DNA of 64,000 nucleotides, from assembly GCA_947496555.1 (NCBI GenBank), contig CANMDH010000021.1, forward strand, positions 32,743 to 96,742, given 5' to 3'. Under the pieces are notes generated by a model. That model was not told where the DNA came from, searched no databases, and saw only the letters and a list, made by a program, of their open reading frames with translations. Each line of letters begins with the position of its first letter. Position 1 is the stretch's first letter. The translations under genes were made by a program, and so were the position numbers. Below are positions 63,988 through 64,000 of the stretch, one piece after another. This stretch comes from an uncultured Aquimarina sp. GTDB lineage: Bacteria > Bacteroidota > Bacteroidia > Flavobacteriales > Flavobacteriaceae.

Positions 63988-64000
63988 ATCATGACAAACG

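Overview
The window looks like about 64 kb from a marine member of the Bacteroidota, most likely Flavobacteriaceae. Supporting signs are the AT-rich DNA, a SusC/SusD pair, many lipoprotein signals, two C-terminal type IX secretion (T9SS) sorting domains, and -7 elements of the TAnnTTTG type. I cannot name a genus or species. Almost everything is on the + strand; the one clear minus-strand gene is a LacI-type repressor at 10012..11067. The window is essentially one large polysaccharide utilization locus (PUL) plus its sugar catabolism genes. No rRNA, tRNA, CRISPR array or complete insertion sequence was seen, and no gene-free stretch exceeds 300 bases.

Layout: (1) 1..6615 is an L-rhamnose operon: rhamnulose-1-P aldolase/lactaldehyde dehydrogenase (5' end cut by the window), rhamnose isomerase, rhamnulokinase, an FMN L-lactate dehydrogenase and an NCS1-like permease. 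(2) 6695..9910 is a GH2 lipoprotein. (3) 10012..11206 is the lacI gene and a divergent control region with a perfect 16-bp palindrome overlapping candidate promoters. (4) 11207..14141 carries a DUF4861 lipoprotein, KduI and KduD (unsaturated uronate catabolism). (5) 14203..21030 holds an ECF sigma factor, FecR anti-sigma, STN-containing SusC and SusD, closed by a strong terminator at 21135..21167. (6) 21230..56556 is a long co-oriented run of exported enzymes: GH105, a large modular T9SS protein that may be a lyase, GH3, a transglutaminase-like protein, GH92, GH88, heparinase II/III-like lyase, GH97, a phosphotriesterase-like protein, five S1 sulfatases (one fused to a mutarotase), a GH43-like propeller protein, a calcineurin-like phosphoesterase, two PhoD-like proteins, a Tat-exported class V aminotransferase-like protein, DUF1080 and CE15. 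Many junctions overlap by 4 nt. (7) 56769..59708 is a one-protein sensor/transcription factor, followed by (8) 59887..63867, a secreted protein with two GH26-like domains.

Working model: lyases and T9SS enzymes cut a sulfated, uronate- and rhamnose-containing polysaccharide outside the cell; SusC/SusD import the oligosaccharides; periplasmic sulfatases, esterase, GH88/GH105 and exo-glycosidases strip them. Rhamnose then goes to pyruvate through the first operon, and unsaturated uronate enters KduI/KduD. An ulvan-like or other glucuronorhamnan substrate is the leading inference, but no recognisable GH78/GH106 rhamnosidase was seen, and GH92, GH97, GH26-like and phosphoesterase genes suggest a more complex glycan. 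The parts most worth attention are the modular protein at 22509..26285, the sulfatase-mutarotase fusion, the exported PLP-enzyme relative and the cluster of phosphoesterase-type proteins.
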